A DNA stretch of 64,000 nt from Thermoproteota archaeon (GTDB taxonomy: Archaea > Thermoproteota > Thermoprotei > Gearchaeales > Gearchaeaceae): NCBI GenBank assembly GCA_021324265.1, contig JAJPJK010000001.1, positions 62,001 through 126,000 on the forward strand, written 5' to 3'. Shown here in pieces: positions 8,134-17,700 of the stretch. Each line of letters starts with the position of its first letter. Position 1 is the stretch's first letter. A model generated the notes under the pieces. That model had not been told where the DNA came from. It ran no database searches and saw nothing but the letters and a program-made list of their open reading frames with translations. The position numbers and the translations under genes were made by a program.

Positions 8134-8505
8134 TTATTTTATCAGTTGAAGTGCTCTTTCTGCTAGAATTCTTGCATACCTTGCAATTTTAATTCGTTCT
8201 TCTTCTTTTTGACTTTCGCCAGATTTCATCAACATTGTTTCTTTTCTGGAGCTACTGAGCAACAATTCCAATCTTTCTGAAAACCTTCCTTCTTGACATG
8301 CTAAAAACAAGAGCTTTACGTAATTAACTGCTTCTTCACATGCTCTTATCATCTTTTCTTTATCCTTGCCCTTAGTTGTAGCGATGAATGGATATTTTAA
8401 TGCCTCATTTATCAACCCAAGGAATACTCCATCGAGTTTTTTATCCCAAATATACTTGAAGAACTTTTGGGATCTTAGATAGAACGATCTAATGGGTAAA
8501 GCCAT
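8134..8505 (-). CDS. hypothetical helical protein
   Basis: A 123-aa, mostly alpha-helical, basic protein (MALPIRSFYLRSQKFFKYIW at the N-terminus, ending ARILAERALQLIK). No family recognised. The frame stays open and protein-like for 23 codons upstream of the only ATG (reading FEIAINEPSGTNPAKIELD) to a stop at 8575-8577, with no usual start codon there. The gene may therefore be 5'-truncated or use a rare start. It is the last gene before the CRISPR interference operon and points away from it. Confidence 0.45.
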   Translation of the reverse strand: MALPIRSFYLRSQKFFKYIWDKKLDGVFLGLINEALKYPFIATTKGKDKEKMIRACEEAVNYVKLLFLACQEGRFSERLELLLSSSRKETMLMKSGESQKEEERIKIARYARILAERALQLIK

Positions 8506-8834
8506 ATCGAGCTCAATTTTAGCAGGATTTGTGCCTGATGGTTCATTGATTGCAATTTCGAAGGATTCTCGTGATTACTTATTATAGGAGGTTTTAAACT
8601 TAGATAAGCACATTCTCATTTTTCAAATGTGAAATAAAAAAGCCTTGCTCAGAATTGTGAAACGAGAAATATTTGATTATTTTGGTTGTTCAGTTTATTG
8701 AAATTTTTCTATGTATGAATATAGCGTAGTGAGGATTTGTGCGTGATGTTATTACAAGTTTTGAAACATTAAGTCGAAAAATGGGTAACGATGTAAATAA
8801 GAAAAATTTTTAAATACTCAACATATTTAATCAT
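8506..8834. other. intergenic stretch before the Cas operon
   Basis: 329 bp without a convincing complete gene. The left 70 bp hold the possible upstream coding extension of the minus-strand gene ending at 8134. The right end carries the promoter of the Cas interference operon. The middle is AT-rich, with scattered stops in all frames, and no repeats or inverted repeats were seen. Confidence 0.6.
8807..8816 (+). promoter_or_regulatory. TATA box of the Cas interference operon
   Basis: TTTTTAAATA, preceded by an A-rich possible BRE (AAGAAAAA), lies with its centre about 24 nt before ATG 8835 of csa5. This spacing predicts a leaderless mRNA for the whole csa5-cas3'' operon. Confidence 0.6.
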
Positions 8835-9101
8835 ATGAATCAAATAAATATCGATGAAATAAGTGATATCCTGTATGAAGAGTATGTGAATCGAAAAGCA
8901 TATTCGATTGTTGATAGAATGTCAAGAGTTACGCATAAGGAGACGGCGATACAGGTTCTCTATGATGCAATAAGAGGCATAACTGATGAAGAAAAAAAGA
9001 AAAAATTTAAGGAATTCATCGATTCAGTCACCGGGGATTTAGAAAAAGGCGATTTCTATCAAGTTAAATTAGTAGCTCTTAAGGCTTTAACGAGGGGATG
9101 A
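8835..9101 (+). CDS. csa5: type I-A CRISPR Cascade small subunit Csa5
   Basis: An 88-aa all-helical protein, first gene of the interference operon, overlapping cas7 by 4 nt (ATGA). Position, size and the YSIVDRMSRVTHKETAIQ-type helix fit Csa5, the small subunit of type I-A Cascade that lines the R-loop side of the Cas7 backbone. Csa5 sequences are poorly conserved, so the call leans on context. Confidence 0.75.
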   Translation: MNQINIDEISDILYEEYVNRKAYSIVDRMSRVTHKETAIQVLYDAIRGITDEEKKKKFKEFIDSVTGDLEKGDFYQVKLVALKALTRG

Positions 9102-10417
9102 GTGTGAATTCACAAAACTCAACACAACAATTATATAATATTCAGGTCAAAAAGCGAGAACATCCCTTTATCTCAATTGGGGCAAGAATTATAGCTAATG
9201 TTGAAGCATTAAATATGGTCGAATCAGCGGGCAATCTGAGTAGGCATAGAACAGTTCCTTTTATAGTTGCAGAGAAAGATAGTTACAAGTTAAAATGGGT
9301 ACCTGCTCTAAGTGGCGAAACTCTTGCTCATGCTTTTCAATCTCATCTTGCTGATTTTGGTGATAAAGTATGCTATTTTTGTAAAAGGAAAGAATTCTTA
9401 AAACATTCTGCACTTGATTTTTATAAGAAGTTACTAGATTCAAAATTGCAATTTGAAGAATGGGAGAAGAATTTGATCAATGAATATGAGAATAAAAGCG
9501 AGTTGGAGATTGAAAAAGAGATTATTAAAAATTGTATTGTTGAAGACATAGGCGGTTTTCTAGTTGCTTCTGCAGCACCAGAACATTCTACATCGAAAAA
9601 TAAAGCCTCTACGGAATCAGCAGCTAAAGGCAAGAATGAGGAAAAAAGCGATAAAGAAAGAGGCAAAATGGTAAGGCGAACTTCTATTGTTCAATTCAGT
9701 TACATGATTCCTACACTTGATGGAATAGATTCTGGTGCAAGTACAACTGACGTGCAAATGCAAGTCAGGATGGCAAACAATGCTCAAAATTTTGCAACGA
9801 GTTTGGGATATTCAAATCCAATACAGGCTCCCTATAACAAGGAAATCGCATCTTCAACTTATTCGTTCATGGTTAATCTTGACTTAGATGGGATAGGTTA
9901 TAGCAGTTATACCAATGAGAATATTATTGAAGAAGAAGAGCGAAATCGTAGAATAGATTTAATCTTTAAGGCTTTAAAATTATTATTAGACGGCAATTTT
10001 GGCGCTGGCAAATCTAGGTATAATCCATTTATTCTAACTGAACTTGTACTTTTATCGGTAAGTAAAGGACCTGCATTATTTACAGTATCGCCTCCTTCAT
10101 TGCGAATGGATGACTTCATTCTAGAAACTGTAGAAAGGGCAAAAAGTTATATGAAAGAGATTCAAGCTCTTTCAATCCATCTATACCTTTGGATTAATGA
10201 GGCTGCAGAGATAAAATCTCGAGTTGAGAGGTTAATTGAGGGGTTAATTAATAAAAAGAATACAGATGGAGAGACTAATATCGGACTTAAAGAATATAGT
10301 CCAAAGATTGATGATAAAAGAGAATTAAAAATAACTATAATTTCCTCGAGATCAGTGGGCGAATTAATTCAAGCAATCCAGAATGAATTAAAATCTCAAA
10401 AACAAGAACAAAAGTGA
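9098..10417 (+). CDS. cas7: Cas7 (Csa2) Cascade backbone subunit, type I-A
   Basis: A 439-aa member of the Csa2/DevR family that polymerises along the crRNA. Diagnostic segments are SIGARIIANVEALNMVES at residues 26-43, RHRTVPF at 50-56, WVPALSGETLAHAF at 67-80, VEDIGGFL at 148-155 and RRTSIVQFSYMIPTLDGI at 193-210. It is longer than the roughly 320 aa of typical Csa2: part of the excess is a charged Lys/Glu/Ser linker at about 161-191 and a longer C-terminal tail. CxxC occurs at 92-95. The start ATG 9098 overlaps the csa5 stop. Confidence 0.9.
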   Translation: MSVNSQNSTQQLYNIQVKKREHPFISIGARIIANVEALNMVESAGNLSRHRTVPFIVAEKDSYKLKWVPALSGETLAHAFQSHLADFGDKVCYFCKRKEFLKHSALDFYKKLLDSKLQFEEWEKNLINEYENKSELEIEKEIIKNCIVEDIGGFLVASAAPEHSTSKNKASTESAAKGKNEEKSDKERGKMVRRTSIVQFSYMIPTLDGIDSGASTTDVQMQVRMANNAQNFATSLGYSNPIQAPYNKEIASSTYSFMVNLDLDGIGYSSYTNENIIEEEERNRRIDLIFKALKLLLDGNFGAGKSRYNPFILTELVLLSVSKGPALFTVSPPSLRMDDFILETVERAKSYMKEIQALSIHLYLWINEAAEIKSRVERLIEGLINKKNTDGETNIGLKEYSPKIDDKRELKITIISSRSVGELIQAIQNELKSQKQEQK

Positions 10418-11178
10418 AGGCTTTTGTCATTTCTCTACGTTTTCATTGGGGTTACAGTATTAGAACATATTTTGCATCGAAGATGAGCGATGCTTATCTG
10501 ATTCCTCCGAAATCTTCAATAATAGGGGCGATAGCTAGATCTATTAGTGCAAGAAATGGAAGCAGGGTTGAGTATTACATCAAGGATTCAAAGGTTATGG
10601 GTTCATCTGCATTAGCTTACGAAAATACAATCAAGGATTACGCAATAAAGCTAGAGGGTTATCCTCTTAGATTCAATACCCTGTTACGTTTGCTAGTTTA
10701 TCCTTATTGGGTTACAAAATTCGATATAGAAAAAGGTGAGAGTAATTTTTTTAATGTCGTAGAAACTGGAATGGTGAGTTATCCTGGGGGGCTTATTAGA
10801 TTATTGCTTGTATCCGAGACTTTGGAAAAAGAGGACCTGTTTTCTATTATAAGATTGGGAAGTAAGGAATCAATTACAAGCGTTGTAAAAATTGAAGAGG
10901 TCACTTCTATAAGCAAGAAAAATAAAGGAGAAAAAATTAGAGATGTCACATTTTCTTTTAATTCTGATTTGGCTGAATCCATATTAGGTAGCTTTGTATA
11001 TGAAAATACACCAGAATTTGATCGCTATATTTATGAATTTGAGTTATCTAGAGTTGATTTTAGAATTGAATTTAAAAGGAATGTGATACCTCAACCTTTT
11101 GTTAGAGTAGTACTCAAGAGTGACTGTTATTTATATGAAACTCCATATGGAAATGCCATATTAGAATATGGCACTTAA
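10414..11178 (+). CDS. cas5: Cas5 Cascade subunit, type I-A
   Basis: A 254-aa RAMP-fold Cas5. The N-terminus FVISLRFHWGYSIRTYFASK and the following LIPPKSSIIGAIA form the first ferredoxin-like strand and the glycine-containing helix typical of Cas5a. Cas5 caps the 5' handle of the crRNA and bridges to Cas7 and the large subunit. The start is GTG 10414, overlapping the cas7 stop by 4 nt. A glycine-rich turn (VSYPGGLIRLLL) lies near residue 128. Confidence 0.88.
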   Translation: MKAFVISLRFHWGYSIRTYFASKMSDAYLIPPKSSIIGAIARSISARNGSRVEYYIKDSKVMGSSALAYENTIKDYAIKLEGYPLRFNTLLRLLVYPYWVTKFDIEKGESNFFNVVETGMVSYPGGLIRLLLVSETLEKEDLFSIIRLGSKESITSVVKIEEVTSISKKNKGEKIRDVTFSFNSDLAESILGSFVYENTPEFDRYIYEFELSRVDFRIEFKRNVIPQPFVRVVLKSDCYLYETPYGNAILEYGT

Positions 11179-12247
11179 TCCACCATTTCAAATTGAAGCG
11201 TACGCTCCACCGATTTATCTCCCTTTATTCAGGGATATTTTCATAACTGCATGGAATAATCTAATAGCAAATGCACCGAGTTTGGAAGTAAAAAACATAG
11301 CAGTAAAGAATGGTTTAGAAGTTTTGACTGTAGAACTCACCGACCAAGATTTTCTCCATATTAAGGATAATGTGGATACAGGTAATCTTCAACTAACGGA
11401 TATTAAGCAGTTTGAACAAGAGTTGAAAGCAAAAATTATTTATGAGGTTTCTGGTAAGAAAAAGGTAAAACAAAATATATCTTATTTAGCAGGTACAAAT
11501 AAAAAATTTAACGGAATGAATATGGGTAGCACTTTTTTAAATGCTGTAAGTCGTAGCTATCTTTACGCTTACGTGAGAGGTTTCTTTAACTATGATAAGA
11601 GAAGTTATAAGCTTGAAAAGGGTTCTCTGAAACAGGGTTCTGGCAGATTTTATTTAGGGATATCCAACTATTATGGTTTATTTTGTTTTAAATTAGGTTA
11701 TATTTTTTCTAAAATTCAATTAGGAAAAGTAAGTAAAAATATTTTTTTAGTAACAGGAGACATAATACTCGATAAATCTTTTTCTAGAATTTTTATTAAA
11801 GATTATTATAATAGGATAAAAACAAGAGTTAAAAATATACTCTCCAAATTAATTTCAAATAGGAAAGATTATCCTTTATTGTATGATTTTATTATGATAA
11901 GATTATTGATTGAAATTATTAAAGATTCTCTAAACACTTCGATAGTTTTTGCATATAATTGGCCTTCTTTACGTTTATATTTAGGCTCAACTAATGGATA
12001 TGTTATTATTGAAATTACACCTAACATTATCAATACGGCTAAGTTGGCTTTATTTTCATCGGCTGAATATTTTGATTTAACACCTTCAGAATTATTATTT
12101 AAGCTAGCTAATTTAATAGATAAAGGTATAGGGGGAAAGGAAAGATATATCAGCGATATATACTCGTTTATTAACTCTACTTTTCAAGGAAATCCTGATA
12201 TTGATACTTTCTATAGGATAGAAAGAGCTAATATTGCAGAACAATGA
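11168..12247 (+). CDS. cas8a: putative Cas8a large subunit, type I-A
   Basis: A 359-aa protein with no strong motif. It is called from its place between cas5 and cas3' and its size, both fitting the Cas8a (Csa4/Csx9-like) large subunit that recognises the PAM. It overlaps cas5 by 11 nt and cas3' by 4 nt, so it is translationally coupled. The region is very AT-rich and Lys/Ile/Asn/Tyr-rich compared with neighbouring housekeeping genes. In many crenarchaeal loci cas8a2 follows the cas3 genes instead, so the order here differs. Confidence 0.65.
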   Translation: MALNPPFQIEAYAPPIYLPLFRDIFITAWNNLIANAPSLEVKNIAVKNGLEVLTVELTDQDFLHIKDNVDTGNLQLTDIKQFEQELKAKIIYEVSGKKKVKQNISYLAGTNKKFNGMNMGSTFLNAVSRSYLYAYVRGFFNYDKRSYKLEKGSLKQGSGRFYLGISNYYGLFCFKLGYIFSKIQLGKVSKNIFLVTGDIILDKSFSRIFIKDYYNRIKTRVKNILSKLISNRKDYPLLYDFIMIRLLIEIIKDSLNTSIVFAYNWPSLRLYLGSTNGYVIIEITPNIINTAKLALFSSAEYFDLTPSELLFKLANLIDKGIGGKERYISDIYSFINSTFQGNPDIDTFYRIERANIAEQ

Positions 12248-14004
12248 CAAGAGTTGCTTTAAATGTTTTGAGTGATTTAATAGAAAAGGAGAACGAAATC
12301 ATTGCTGTATTACCTACAGGTTATGGAAAGACTACTTTCTTATTAGAGAATAAGAATTTATTTGACAAACTAGGTCGAGTAATTCATGCATTACCTTTAC
12401 AAGCAATTATAAGACAGCTATATATTAAGCTGAAAAATAAAGGCTTTGACGTAGGTTATCAAATGGCTTTACAGATCCCTGAAGGAGATAAAAGACCCTT
12501 TTTATCTAAACCGTATATGGTAACTACAATAGACAGTTTTCTTTTAGATTTTTATGGAATACCAGTGCATGAAATTTTTAGAGCTAAATGGCATAGTGAT
12601 CTTGCGTTTTTAATTTCCAGAGTTGCTAACTTGCTAATATTCGATGAGTTTCATTTAGTTACAGCCTTAGAGGCAGAAAACGCTGAGGAGGAATATATAA
12701 AGATAATCGAAGTTGTCAAAGATTGTTGGAGTAGCTTCAAAAAAGGAAAAAAGTTAATCTTAACAGCGACTCTATCTCCTTCAATAATCGCAGAGGTCTC
12801 ACCCAATGCGAAAATACTAGTGTATGCTCCGGATTCACACGCATATATAGAAGCATTAAAACAAAAAAAGCTTGATCCAATAAACATTTGGAACATTGAA
12901 GATTCTTTTTATAATAATTTTTATAATTACTTAAACTTTGTAAGAACATACATTGTAGAGTTAGAAAATTATAATCAAATTCTAAAATTTTTTGATAAAA
13001 TATATCGTGAGCATGAAAATAAAAAAGTATTAGTCGTTTTAAATCATGCATGGAAAGTTGAAAAACTAGCTTTAGAATACGGAAAATTATTCATTCATGG
13101 ATTTTTTGGAAATGAATCGAAGGGTTCGATGTTTGAAATGATAGAAAAAGGAAATTTAGATATTATATTTGCATCGCAAGTTATTGAAGCAGGTTTAGAT
13201 ATAGATTATGACGTTTTGATTACCGATATAGCTCCAGCTTATGCACTTATTCAAAGAGCAGGAAGAATTGCAAGAAATAAACCAAGGGAGGCATATATTT
13301 ATATAATAAAATACAATATAAGTGAGCAAGTTAGAGGAGTTTATAGTGAAGAATTAACTAAAAAAACTCTTGAAAAATTAATGGAAGCTAAGATAAGTTC
13401 TTCTAAAATGGATAATTTCACAATGCATTCTATAAATATAAACTGGAGATTGCCTATAAGTGAAGGGCTTGATTACTTAAAACTTGTTTTGCATATAGAC
13501 GATGTAGTTGCGAATATAATAAAACAGGCAAAAAACTCTGAGCTTGCAGATTCCCTAGAATTTCTAAAGAAAATAACACTTAAACCAGCAGAAGTAATAG
13601 GTATATTAGATGAGAAGTTTTCTGGATCTTTTATAAGATCGAGTTCTCTGATACCTATTGCAATAGACAATGAGATAGTTTCTGTAAGTATGGATAGATT
13701 TTTTAAAATCGCTAAAGAAATAAAGGGTTTAAAATTCAGGTTCAAAAAGATGGAAAAGGATGCAATAATAGAAGATGAAGTAGATATAACGAAGGAGGAA
13801 ATCGAAAGATATATTAAAGCACCGCTGCGGTTTTTAAGATACACAATATGGAAATGCAGGAAGAAAGCTAAGGAAGAAGACGAGAATCTAAGCGGTTATC
13901 TCAAGATAATACCATTGGGATTCGTATTGACAAAGGAAACAGTTGGTAAAATTAGCTATTTTAATAAAGAATTTTTGTATTTAAAACTTGCACAAGATGC
14001 ATAA
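12244..14004 (+). CDS. cas3': Cas3' helicase, type I-A
   Basis: A 586-aa SF2 helicase without an HD domain. It carries Walker A PTGYGKTT (residues 24-31), DEFH (134-137), LTATLS (around 174), SQVIEAGLDID (motif V) and QRAGRIAR (motif VI, around 337). It unwinds target DNA after Cascade binding and works with the separate HD nuclease encoded next. Starts at ATG 12244 overlapping cas8a by 4 nt. The split Cas3'/Cas3'' arrangement is the type I-A norm. Confidence 0.93.
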   Translation: MTRVALNVLSDLIEKENEIIAVLPTGYGKTTFLLENKNLFDKLGRVIHALPLQAIIRQLYIKLKNKGFDVGYQMALQIPEGDKRPFLSKPYMVTTIDSFLLDFYGIPVHEIFRAKWHSDLAFLISRVANLLIFDEFHLVTALEAENAEEEYIKIIEVVKDCWSSFKKGKKLILTATLSPSIIAEVSPNAKILVYAPDSHAYIEALKQKKLDPINIWNIEDSFYNNFYNYLNFVRTYIVELENYNQILKFFDKIYREHENKKVLVVLNHAWKVEKLALEYGKLFIHGFFGNESKGSMFEMIEKGNLDIIFASQVIEAGLDIDYDVLITDIAPAYALIQRAGRIARNKPREAYIYIIKYNISEQVRGVYSEELTKKTLEKLMEAKISSSKMDNFTMHSININWRLPISEGLDYLKLVLHIDDVVANIIKQAKNSELADSLEFLKKITLKPAEVIGILDEKFSGSFIRSSSLIPIAIDNEIVSVSMDRFFKIAKEIKGLKFRFKKMEKDAIIEDEVDITKEEIERYIKAPLRFLRYTIWKCRKKAKEEDENLSGYLKIIPLGFVLTKETVGKISYFNKEFLYLKLAQDA

Positions 14005-14677
14005 TAGAAAATTTTATGCAAGATATGATTGTAATGAAGGAAATATTATAGAAGAAGACTTAATAGAGCATTTAAAAAATACTGGCGAATTAGCTAAACA
14101 AATAGCAGCTAAGGTTCTTCCAACCTATGTTAATGCAGCTAGAATAGCAGGCGACTTTCATGATCTATTTAAAGTAGTCTATCAGGATTTACCAGACTGC
14201 AGTAAAAACTCAAAGGCTAAATTATCGTTCAGGTATCATGAGATACTTTCAGGCGTATTTCTTGCGAATTATTACCTAAAGATCGATGATCTTGGTCTAG
14301 GGGAAGATGAAATAAAAGCGAGCGTGCGTGCGGTGCTGCTTCATCATCAGGGGTTAAGAGCTATTTCATATGAAGATTTCATTAGAGGTTACTCTTATAT
14401 AAGGAAAAGAATTTATTCCAAGGGTATATCGGTAGTCCTACAAGATGTTCAATATATCTTAGAAAAATTAAATTATAAAGTGTCAACGTTAACTGAAGAT
14501 TTTTTAAAATTTGAATCGATTTTAAAATTTTTAGAGGGAGGAAAAGAAGAATATCGTTTATTATGCGGGATATTGATCCTTGCTGATAATTACACAGTAA
14601 TGAAGAAATTGAAAACACAAAATAGATTGATAGATCTTGAGATTCTAGACTTTTTAGAAACTCTAGGGATTAAATAA
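13997..14677 (+). CDS. cas3'': Cas3'' HD nuclease, type I-A
   Basis: A 226-aa HD-superfamily nuclease. Metal ligands are visible as EHLKNTGELA (His25), AGDFHDLFKV (His55-Asp56), FRYHEILSG (His81) and LLHHQGLR (His116-His117). It cuts the displaced strand with Cas3'. The ATG at 13997 overlaps the cas3' end by 8 nt and is preferred over TTG 13988. This is the last gene of the operon; the array's old (trailer) end begins 110 bp later, in AT-rich DNA. Confidence 0.92.
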   Translation: MHNRKFYARYDCNEGNIIEEDLIEHLKNTGELAKQIAAKVLPTYVNAARIAGDFHDLFKVVYQDLPDCSKNSKAKLSFRYHEILSGVFLANYYLKIDDLGLGEDEIKASVRAVLLHHQGLRAISYEDFIRGYSYIRKRIYSKGISVVLQDVQYILEKLNYKVSTLTEDFLKFESILKFLEGGKEEYRLLCGILILADNYTVMKKLKTQNRLIDLEILDFLETLGIK

Positions 14678-14787
14678 ATAAGTAAAAATTATTTTTAAAA
14701 ATGATCAAATGCTATATGCATAAATATTATTTAATTATATATTTTCTACCAAAATAATCATGAGTTTTTGGGCCATAAAAATGGAAT

Positions 14788-17700
14788 ATCAGTATTCCCT
14801 TCTTGGGATTCTAGGGTAGTCTAGCCACATTATTGTCTCCCTATTCAATTTCAATTCCCTTCTTGGGATTCACGTATAATATAAATGTATTCACAGCGAG
14901 GAAAATTAAATATTTCAATTCCCTTCTTGGGATTCAAGCCTGTGAAACCGAATGAGGCCTTCTGTGTAGATTGCCTTTCAATTCCCTTCTTGGGATTCCC
15001 AATTAGATACATAAGAGTAATTCGCAGGAGAGCTTCACTTTCAATTCCCTTCTTGGGATTCATATATGATAGAAGTGTAATAAAGCAAGGTAGAGGTACT
15101 TTCAATTCCCTTCTTGGGATTCTGTGTATGACAAAACAACCCAGAAGTTTTTAGGTGTAAACTTTCAATTCCCTTCTTGGGATTCAATTTGTGTAATTTT
15201 ACGACAAAAGAGCAAAGCGAAATCTTTCAATTCCCTTCTTGGGATTCACATGGCACACTATCACTTCGGATGGAGGTAATAGCTTCTTTCAATTCCCTTC
15301 TTGGGATTCAACTATCTCAAGTTTTTTGAAGCTTATACCTAGATAGACCTTTCAATTCCCTTCTTGGGATTCTTAGTACAGGGTATATGGGATCCATATT
15401 TCACAAGTGCTCTTTCAATTCCCTTCTTGGGATTCATCCTAAATTATAGCAAAGAAACAACACTATGGTTTAGTGATTCTTTCAATTCCCTTCTTGGGAT
15501 TCCTGATGGCTTGATGACATTGAAGACAAGATTCGGCTTTAGCTTTCAATTCCCTTCTTGGGATTCCTAAGTTAGGAACAACAGTAGGAGCTTCAACAGT
15601 AGACCACTTTCAATTCCCTTCTTGGGATTCTTTGGCAAAGCTACACAGTATAGCGGTCTAGCTATAAAGCCTTTCAATTCCCTTCTTGGGATTCCACTAG
15701 TGTTCCTAAATGCTGACTTAGAGCGAAAAATACTTTCAATTCCCTTCTTGGGATTCATAAATCGTTTGCGCAGGACTAGGCAGGGGAATCGTCTGCTTTC
15801 AATTCCCTTCTTGGGATTCAGTAAAGATTTAATTTTGTTTCTAAGGTATTTAGAGTTAAGCTTTCAATTCCCTTCTTGGGATTCTTACAAGGACGCGAAT
15901 GGTGTCCAGCAACGAATTCAACTTTCAATTCCCTTCTTGGGATTCCGTATAAGGCTTACGAAAGGTTCTTAAGACCCATAGCACCTTTCAATTCCCTTCT
16001 TGGGATTCGACCAATACATTCATTAGTTTACTATTGCAATTACTAAACTTTCAATTCCCTTCTTGGGATTCGTACACTAGGTGGAAGTGGAGGAGGAGGT
16101 GATGGTGGACTTTCAATTCCCTTCTTGGGATTCAGTTACTATTATAGCCGTGCTTTTTGCATGATACTCAACCTTTCAATTCCCTTCTTGGGATTCTTGG
16201 CCTGTAGCTAATTGTTGTGTATTCCAAGCTATCCTCTTTCAATTCCCTTCTTGGGATTCGTACATAGGTATTAAATGCACTAAGCCCTAAGGCAATTACT
16301 TTCAATTCCCTTCTTGGGATTCTTTGAGTAAAACTGTAAACAACCTTAAGAAAGATGGATACTTTCAATTCCCTTCTTGGGATTCGGGTTTAATATAATA
16401 AGGTATCGTGATGAAAAATTCGACTTTCAATTCCCTTCTTGGGATTCTTCGGTATAATAAGCTATTATATAGCTAAAAATTTGAACTTTCAATTCCCTTC
16501 TTGGGATTAAGCTTCTTAGGTTTACCGGTGAACTTGTAGAAGATAGTACTTTCAATTCCCTTCTTGGGATTCGCTCTGAGCTTAAGCCCGGTACTAAAGT
16601 ATATAGCTCTTTCAATTCCCTTCTTGGGATTCAAGCTACTCTTAACGTGTTAGTTTACTACGAAGATGGTACTACTTTCAATTCCCTTCTTGGGATTCAG
16701 AACAATAGTCACACCCGTATTACGTTTCCGTGTTATAGACTTTCAATTCCCTTCTTGGGATTCACCGAGTAAGTAGCGTTAGGGGGCTCTCCGTGTTTAA
16801 CTTTCAATTCCCTTCTTGGGATTCCTAGGTCTATTGTGTTATCGGCTGATGGAATAATGGGTAACTTTCAATTCCCTTCTTGGGATTCCTTTGACGGCCA
16901 TGGTTAATATTTAATACCCCCTAGCTTTCAATTCCCTTCTTGGGATTCACTTCTTAACGTTTAGCTTCTTAAGGGCTTGTAGTCTTCTTTCAATTCCCTT
17001 CTTGGGATTCTCATCCCTATGGTACACGAGGCCGTGCTACTAGTACATCTTTCAATTCCCTTCTTGGGATTCCGTGTCACTCCAGAGCTTTGTACCAAGT
17101 GGTACAAGCTTACTTTCAATTCCCTTCTTGGGATTCAGTAGAGATCGATAACCTTGTACGTAATATACAACTACCTTTCAATTCCCTTCTTGGGATTCAA
17201 GAACTATGAATACAAAATACTCAAATGGTATCCTATCTTTCAATTCCCTTCTTGGGATTCCCTTCTGATATAGATGATTATAGTGAGTTAATAGGTAACT
17301 TTCAATTCCCTTCTTGGGATTCCTCTAACGGCTCCATCTACTCCATAGTTAGCCACTACTACTTTCAATTCCCTTCTTGGGATTCCTTCCTTCAGTCCAT
17401 AAGAACACTCTAGCTTTTAAATGTCTTTCAATTCCCTTCTTGGGATTCATATATGCAAGATTAAACCTTCTAACAGCTTTAGCTGAATCTTTCAATTCCC
17501 TTCTTGGGATTCGGTACAATCGTAGTAGTGAAAGGTGATTCGGTTGTTATAGACTTTCAATTCCCTTCTTGGGATTCCGTATTATTACGAGTATACTAGG
17601 GCTTTACTAGCTTCATGCTTTCAATTCCCTTCTTGGGATTAATAAAGTAATGATAGACCTTAGGGGGACTAGAGCTTTCTTTCAATTCCCTTCTTGGGAT

